Assembly: GCA_049680625.1 (NCBI GenBank)
Contig: JBAUID010000174.1
Location: 1-46,325 of the forward strand
Reading direction: 5' to 3'
From: JAUIAI01 sp049680625
GTDB taxonomy: Bacteria > Pseudomonadota > Gammaproteobacteria > Burkholderiales > Burkholderiaceae_E
Length of the DNA: 46,325 bases
Numbering within the stretch: position 1 is the stretch's first letter; every line of letters begins with the position of its first letter. Of the stretch, positions 42,069 through 46,325 are shown one piece after another. The notes under the pieces were generated by a model that searched no databases, was not told where the DNA came from, and saw only the letters and a list, made by a program, of their open reading frames with translations. Both the position numbers and the translations under genes were made by a program.

Positions 42069-44222
42069 ATGATTGGGCAATCCCCGCTGCGTCGCGAAGA
42101 CGATGCGTTGTTAACCGGCCAGGGGTGTTTCGTAGACGACGTGCCGATTGCCGATGCCTTACATGTTCGATTTGCCCGGGCAGACCTGGCGTCCGGTTTA
42201 ATTAACGGGATCGACGTCAGCCGCGCCCGCTCACTCCCTGGTGTTGTTGCCGTCTACACGGGTACTGATGTTGCCAGCCTGGGAGGGCTGACGGTCAACA
42301 AGATGCTTGCTGAGAATTACCTGCCGGGTTATCCAATCCTGGCTTTCGAACGGATAATGGCGGTGGGTCAGCCCTTCGCCGCTGTTGTTGCTGATACACC
42401 CGCGCATGCCCAGGATGCTATTGAGCAAATCGACGTCCAGATTGTTGATCTGCCGGTACAGCTGAATTTTTCAGCTGCTGACCAACAACCGTTGTTCGAC
42501 GAAATCGCTGGCAATATCGCGATGGCTTCGCAATACCAGCAGGGCAACTGGAAACAAACATGCAATGACGCGACATTTATTGTTAGCGCCTGTGTGACCC
42601 ACCCGCGATTAATGGCTTCACCAATGGAGAACCGTGCCGTTGCCGTTCGGAGCGATACCGCGTCCGGCGCGATGACCATCTGGCTGTCGACCCAGACGCC
42701 GCACCGCGCAAAACAAGAGCTGTGTCGCATGGCTGAAATTGAACCAGAACTGGTCCGCGTTATTGCGCCGGATGTCGGCGGCGCTTTTGGCATGAAAGCC
42801 TCGCTATACCCTGAGGAGGTCTTGGTTGTCTGGGCGGCGCATCAACTGAGGCGATCACTGCGCTGGTCGTCCTCCCGGGGTGAAGACATGTTGTCAGCTA
42901 CCCACGGTCGGGGGGCTATCAGCACAGGGTCATTAGCCCTGGATAAAGATGGGAGGTTTCTTGGCCTGCAGGCGGAGGTTGTTTGTCCGCTGGGTTATTG
43001 GTTACCAACAAGCGCTGCCGTGCCGGCCTGGAACGCGGCCCGAATTCTGCCCGGGCCGTACCGCATTGATACGGTTGATATCAAAACCCGTGCCGTGCTG
43101 ACCAATACAGCGCCGGTTGGCATTTATCGGGGGGCCGGACGGCCAGAAGCGGCTGCTTTGATGGAGCAGTTGGTCAACAAAGCCGCCGTCGTTACGGGTT
43201 TGGATGCGCGGCGCATTCGGGAACGCAACTTGTTGCCGCCAGGCTCGCTGCCTCACACTGGACCCACTGGCCGAATTCTGGACTCTGGCGACTACCAGGC
43301 TGCACTGTCCGATCTGTGTGAACTGGCCGGTTTCGAGTCCCTGCAACTCGAACAAAAAAAGCGTCGGACAAATGGTGAGCTGGTTGGCATTGGTATTGCC
43401 TGTTTTGTTGAACCGTGCGGACAGGGCTGGGAAAGCGCTCGGGTCACAGCCTATAGGGATGGTCGTGTAAGCGCTGCTACCGGAGGCAGCACTCAAGGCC
43501 ATGGACGTTCAACCGCTTTTGCACAGATTGTTGCCCAGGCGCTGGAGGTTTCGATCGAATCGGTTGACGTGAGCGTAGGTGATACCGCAACCTGCCCAAC
43601 CGGTATCGGAGCCCTGGCCAGTCGTAGCACGGCTATTGGCGGTAGTGCCGTCCTGCAGGCGTCCCGTCAGGTCCGTGCGCAGATTGACCAAGAGGGATGG
43701 GGCGATGGGTCGGTGGCAGCTGAGGTGATGTTCGAAGCATCTGGGGAGGCCTGGGGTTATGGTTGTTATCTGGCCATGGTCTGCATAGACGAAGAAACCG
43801 GGCAGGTGACGGTGGAAAAAATAGTCGCTGTTGATGACGCTGGTATTCGAATCAATCCGATGCTGGTAGCAGGCCAGATCAGTGGCGGTATTGCCCAGGG
43901 TGTTGGCGAAGCTTTATTCGAGAGGGTGGTTTACGATGAGATTGGCCAGTTAATGACTGGATCGTTGATGGACTACGCGTTGCCGAGAGCTGCTGATATG
44001 CCAGAAGTTGTGGCCGGCGATTTATGCACGCCGTCTCCGGTCAATCCACTGGGCGCCAAAGGGGTTGGTGAGGCGGGCACTATCGGTGCCCCAGCCGCCA
44101 TCCTGGGTGCGGTTGAAGACGCATTATCACCACTGGGTGTCAAACATGTCTCCATGCCAATTTCCGCTGAGTCTGTCTGGCGGGCTATTATCGAAGCAAG
44201 AGCAGCACGGAAAAATCAATGA
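42069..44222 (+). CDS. Molybdopterin-binding large subunit of a xanthine-dehydrogenase-family hydroxylase (orphan)
   Basis: 717 residues from ATG 42069 (MIGQSPLRREDDALLTGQG), where family members start; GTG 42063 is alternative. It is a molybdenum hydroxylase catalytic subunit: VGGAFGMKASLYPEE near 240, YRGAGRPEAA near 358, TQGHGRSTAFAQI near 475 and the catalytic Glu in LGAKGVGEAG near 671 are visible. No FAD or 2Fe-2S subunit gene is next to it, which such enzymes normally need. It overlaps the DapA-like gene by four bases. It probably hydroxylates an N-heteroaromatic or aldehyde; the substrate is unknown. Confidence 0.88.
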   Translation: MIGQSPLRREDDALLTGQGCFVDDVPIADALHVRFARADLASGLINGIDVSRARSLPGVVAVYTGTDVASLGGLTVNKMLAENYLPGYPILAFERIMAVGQPFAAVVADTPAHAQDAIEQIDVQIVDLPVQLNFSAADQQPLFDEIAGNIAMASQYQQGNWKQTCNDATFIVSACVTHPRLMASPMENRAVAVRSDTASGAMTIWLSTQTPHRAKQELCRMAEIEPELVRVIAPDVGGAFGMKASLYPEEVLVVWAAHQLRRSLRWSSSRGEDMLSATHGRGAISTGSLALDKDGRFLGLQAEVVCPLGYWLPTSAAVPAWNAARILPGPYRIDTVDIKTRAVLTNTAPVGIYRGAGRPEAAALMEQLVNKAAVVTGLDARRIRERNLLPPGSLPHTGPTGRILDSGDYQAALSDLCELAGFESLQLEQKKRRTNGELVGIGIACFVEPCGQGWESARVTAYRDGRVSAATGGSTQGHGRSTAFAQIVAQALEVSIESVDVSVGDTATCPTGIGALASRSTAIGGSAVLQASRQVRAQIDQEGWGDGSVAAEVMFEASGEAWGYGCYLAMVCIDEETGQVTVEKIVAVDDAGIRINPMLVAGQISGGIAQGVGEALFERVVYDEIGQLMTGSLMDYALPRAADMPEVVAGDLCTPSPVNPLGAKGVGEAGTIGAPAAILGAVEDALSPLGVKHVSMPISAESVWRAIIEARAARKNQ

Positions 44223-45172
44223 AGTATGAAAAACACAATGCAAAGGCGTACGCGCGCAAGAATTTTCGCGGTATTTGGGCAGCGGCTCTGAATCCAATGC
44301 GTACCGATCAGTCAATCGACGAGGACGGTTTGCGCAGCAATATTAGCCACTGGATAAACGATCTGGGAATAGCTGGTTTATTTATTGCTGGCAAACAAGG
44401 TGAGTTTTTTTCAATGTCGGTTGATGAGCGCAAGCGTAACTTCGACATCGCGGTACAGGCTTGTGGTGACAATGCCGGAACCATCATGTCGTGCTCAGAT
44501 CAGAATTTCGATACCGTGCTTGAACTGGCCCGGCATGCGCAGCAGATCAGCGCTGACTACATCGTTGTTCACGCGCCCGTGTTGCATTTTATTAGCGATC
44601 GGGACGACACGCTGTTTCATTACTACAAAACCTTGTGTGATCAGTTGGACATTGGCATTGCCATGTGGAGTCACCCCGACTCTGGTTACCTGATGAGCCC
44701 CGAGCTGTGTAACCGGATTGCCGACCTGCCGAATATCGTCGCCATCAAGTATTCAGTACCAAGGCCAATGTATACCGAGCTTACCCGGTTGGCCGGAGAC
44801 AAAATATTGATCAGTACTGCCAGTGAGGACGAATGGTTTGACAACATTGTTGATCTCAACTGGCAGCTCTACCTGTGTTCGTCACCACCTTACCTGCTAC
44901 AGACTGCGAAAGATCGTCGCATGCATGAATACACCCGGTTGGCTTTTGAGGGCAGGGTGGATGAAGCGCGTAAAATCCGGGACAGCCTAGAGCCTGTGCG
45001 GGATGCGTTGAAATCAACCCGGCCGGGAGCCAAACCTCAAGCCCATCAAAAGTACTGGCAGCATTTGCTGGGTCAGGCGGGAGGACCGGTTCGTACGCCA
45101 CTGCTGAACCTGACCGAGAGTGAGAAAGCGGTAACCCGAGAGGCGTTCGAACAGTGTGGTCTCGTGTTGTAA
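44219..45172 (+). CDS. Atypical dihydrodipicolinate synthase/N-acetylneuraminate lyase-family enzyme
   Basis: A 317-residue class I aldolase-type TIM barrel. The Schiff-base lysine is Lys177 in IVAIKYS. Other DapA active-site residues differ: the Thr-Thr pair of GTTGE is GKQGE (58-62), and the Tyr of PYY is replaced by the APVLHF segment (119-124). It therefore should not be named DapA; a carboxylyase, hydratase or aldolase acting on a ring-cleavage keto-acid is more likely. ATG overlaps the stop of the molybdenum hydroxylase gene (ATGA), so expression is coupled. Confidence 0.83.
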   Translation: MKYEKHNAKAYARKNFRGIWAAALNPMRTDQSIDEDGLRSNISHWINDLGIAGLFIAGKQGEFFSMSVDERKRNFDIAVQACGDNAGTIMSCSDQNFDTVLELARHAQQISADYIVVHAPVLHFISDRDDTLFHYYKTLCDQLDIGIAMWSHPDSGYLMSPELCNRIADLPNIVAIKYSVPRPMYTELTRLAGDKILISTASEDEWFDNIVDLNWQLYLCSSPPYLLQTAKDRRMHEYTRLAFEGRVDEARKIRDSLEPVRDALKSTRPGAKPQAHQKYWQHLLGQAGGPVRTPLLNLTESEKAVTREAFEQCGLVL

Positions 45173-45450
45173 GCGAAGGCTCTAGTGTTGTAAATGAAGC
45201 CTGCGCCGTATAAATCCGGCGCCGTATAACGACTGGCAATCAGAAATACGACTATCTACGTTTTGACATTCCTTGGCATTAATCCGACATTGTTTCGACA
45301 AGGTATACCGCTACTCTGATCATTCCGCCTCAAAACCTGAAAGGTAACGAATGATGCTGACTCTGACTTAATTCTCTCGGCTGGTCTTGCTGTACACACA
45401 CCTTTCTGGATACGGGCTTTGATCCGGCAATAATTAAAGAGAAACCAAAA
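45173..45450. other. Intergenic region with short duplicated tracts
   Basis: The spacer begins with imperfect repeats: GTGTTGTAA occurs at the dapA-like stop and again about 20 bases later. GCGCCGTATAA occurs twice, 16 bases apart. No gene, operator or T-rich terminator was supported. Confidence 0.55.
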
Positions 45451-45798
45451 TTGCTCTTGAAACTGCTGTGTGTCACTGTTCTGACCGCGAACGGCATCGT
45501 ATTGCATTTTCTTTCGTTTCCAGTGCTGGCCGGCAGTGGCCCGTTGACGCTTCGGGAGGGCATGTTTCTTGCAAGTGCCGGGGCGCTTAGTTCCAGTCAC
45601 TGGATGTTGGCGGCGTTTATCGGCGTTGCCAGGCCCCTGGGCCGCGTACCAATTGATACCTTGCTGGTTTGCTTTGTTTCGATCTGTGTTTTCACAATAC
45701 TGATCGGCCTGGCGCGTACGCCGCAAGTTCGCCGCCGCCTGACCAACTGGCGTCTGGCTCACGAGATAAGCCGGTTGCCAGGTCGTTCGGTGGCCTAA
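45451..45798 (+). CDS. Small integral membrane protein of unknown function
   Basis: 115 residues with three or four hydrophobic segments (about 5-26, 38-58, 65-88). A cytoplasmic-looking basic C-terminus follows (QVRRRLTNWRLAHEI). The start is a TTG at 45451 preceded by AAAGAGA; no better start was seen. The segment 'TANGIVLHFLSFPVL' recurs in membrane proteins I cannot name. It is convergent with the Rieske dioxygenase gene. Confidence 0.6.
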   Translation: MLLKLLCVTVLTANGIVLHFLSFPVLAGSGPLTLREGMFLASAGALSSSHWMLAAFIGVARPLGRVPIDTLLVCFVSICVFTILIGLARTPQVRRRLTNWRLAHEISRLPGRSVA

Positions 45799-45806
45799 AT
45801 CATGAA

Positions 45807-46325
45807 TTAGACGGCACCGTTCTGATCAGTGCCGTTTATCCCTCGTTCGCTTTCAGCGATGAGCCCTTTTCCCGTGCGGTTCCCAAAACGCTCAATCATC
45901 GCTTGCTCAAGACTCAAACCCTGACGTGTTACGACACCGCCTGAGCGCAGACCGTAGCTGTCGGGCGATTGCAGGGCGGCTTGCAGGACAGCAGGCTCGT
46001 CTCCCGCGTGCAACGACCTGGCCATACCAATCATCAACTGGCGAAACCGAACCACGCCGATATCAGACGGCACAAGGGCCTCGGCCCGACGATCGGCGAT
46101 CCGTCCCTGACTATCCTGAATCGCCGCGTCCTGCTCAGACAATCCGGTAATTCCAGTGAAATTTCCGGTTTTTTGCAGTTGCCTGTCGATCATGTATTCA
46201 TTGCTCCGGTTACGCAGGGGGACGTAATGTTCGTCAACGATCGCATGTACGCTGCGCCCATCTTCATAGCGTTGCAGCTCATCATCGGTTAACGAACGCT
46301 GAGGGTTCCACGCATAGGTATAGAT
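45807..46325 (-). CDS. Rieske ring-hydroxylating dioxygenase alpha subunit (C-terminal part)
   Basis: An open frame enters at the right edge and ends at 45807, giving 172 residues of a C-terminal catalytic domain. The segment LRNRSNEYMIDRQLQKTG, then FTGITGLSEQDAAIQDSQGRI and an ending rich in Arg and Glu match the oxygenase subunits of phthalate/vanillate-type Rieske dioxygenases. The Rieske cluster domain and the iron-binding His-His motif would lie outside the window. The substrate is an aromatic or related ring compound. Confidence 0.83.
   Translation of the reverse strand: MYTYAWNPQRSLTDDELQRYEDGRSVHAIVDEHYVPLRNRSNEYMIDRQLQKTGNFTGITGLSEQDAAIQDSQGRIADRRAEALVPSDIGVVRFRQLMIGMARSLHAGDEPAVLQAALQSPDSYGLRSGGVVTRQGLSLEQAMIERFGNRTGKGLIAESERGINGTDQNGAV

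Noticed and set aside
44219..45172. Annotation as dapA (lysine biosynthesis)
   Set aside because: Active-site Thr-Thr and Tyr are not preserved and the context is catabolic.
1..46325. tRNA, rRNA, CRISPR, transposase or prophage genes
   Set aside because: None recognised by motif or repeat structure in the sequence read; the YqjE-like holin family label does not indicate a phage.

Overview
The window looks like part of a gammaproteobacterial chromosome, probably from a free-living aquatic or marine aerobe. The evidence is gene content: DUF2788, DUF2189, YqjD/YqjE/YqjK-like proteins, NarX/NarL-type signalling, an FNR-type operator motif, leucine and kynurenine catabolism, and many lipoproteins with lipoboxes. 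No rRNA, tRNA, CRISPR array, transposase or phage structural gene was seen, and genus cannot be assigned from the sequence alone.

Region 1 (1-11.4 kb) reads as a redox and stress neighbourhood. It holds a VIT/CCC1-type metal transporter (cut by the window edge), a ferric-reductase-like flavohaem oxidoreductase with a newly noted 45-residue membrane protein overlapping its stop, YqjD- and YqjE-like envelope proteins with a YqjK-like gene 8 kb away, and a decayed cbpM. It also holds a DUF2189-DUF2788 pair, an orphan receiver protein, a divergent PAS histidine kinase/NarL regulator pair, a hemerythrin-like protein and a kinase-like/P-loop ATPase fusion. Two perfect FNR/Anr boxes (TTGAC-N4-GTCAA) lie in the two divergent promoter regions. 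At one of them a good -10 hexamer lies at class II spacing on both strands, so low-oxygen control of this block is a reasonable inference.

Region 2 (11.4-19.7 kb) is mostly metabolism: proline iminopeptidase, O-acetylhomoserine sulfhydrylase (MetY), a large lipoprotein, aconitase A and an atypical short-chain dehydrogenase.

Region 3 (19.7-24.2 kb) is the most unusual gene: a 1507-residue intact reading frame with the architecture of the large DUF4011/DUF3320 superfamily-1 helicase-nucleases. Nearly every catalytic motif (transglutaminase-like, Walker A, Walker B, motif VI, nuclease) appears to be substituted. The SDR on the same strand just downstream also lacks its Ser-Tyr-Lys residues.

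Region 4 (24.5-33.3 kb) carries a partial leucine/isovalerate (liu) operon, liuA-liuB-liuD, followed by a TauD-like dioxygenase and flanked by two zinc alcohol dehydrogenases, then a small lipoprotein. Region 5 (33.5-39.8 kb) has a receiver-PAS-GGDEF-EAL protein, an alkylsulfatase-family hydrolase, an HNH endonuclease and a DUF5666 lipoprotein. Upstream of that lipoprotein is a perfect 21-bp palindrome.

Region 6 (40-46.3 kb) is catabolic: divergent 3-hydroxyanthranilate dioxygenase and kynureninase, an orphan molybdenum hydroxylase large subunit translationally coupled to an atypical DapA-family enzyme, a small membrane protein, and the C-terminal part of a Rieske ring-hydroxylating dioxygenase entering from the right edge.
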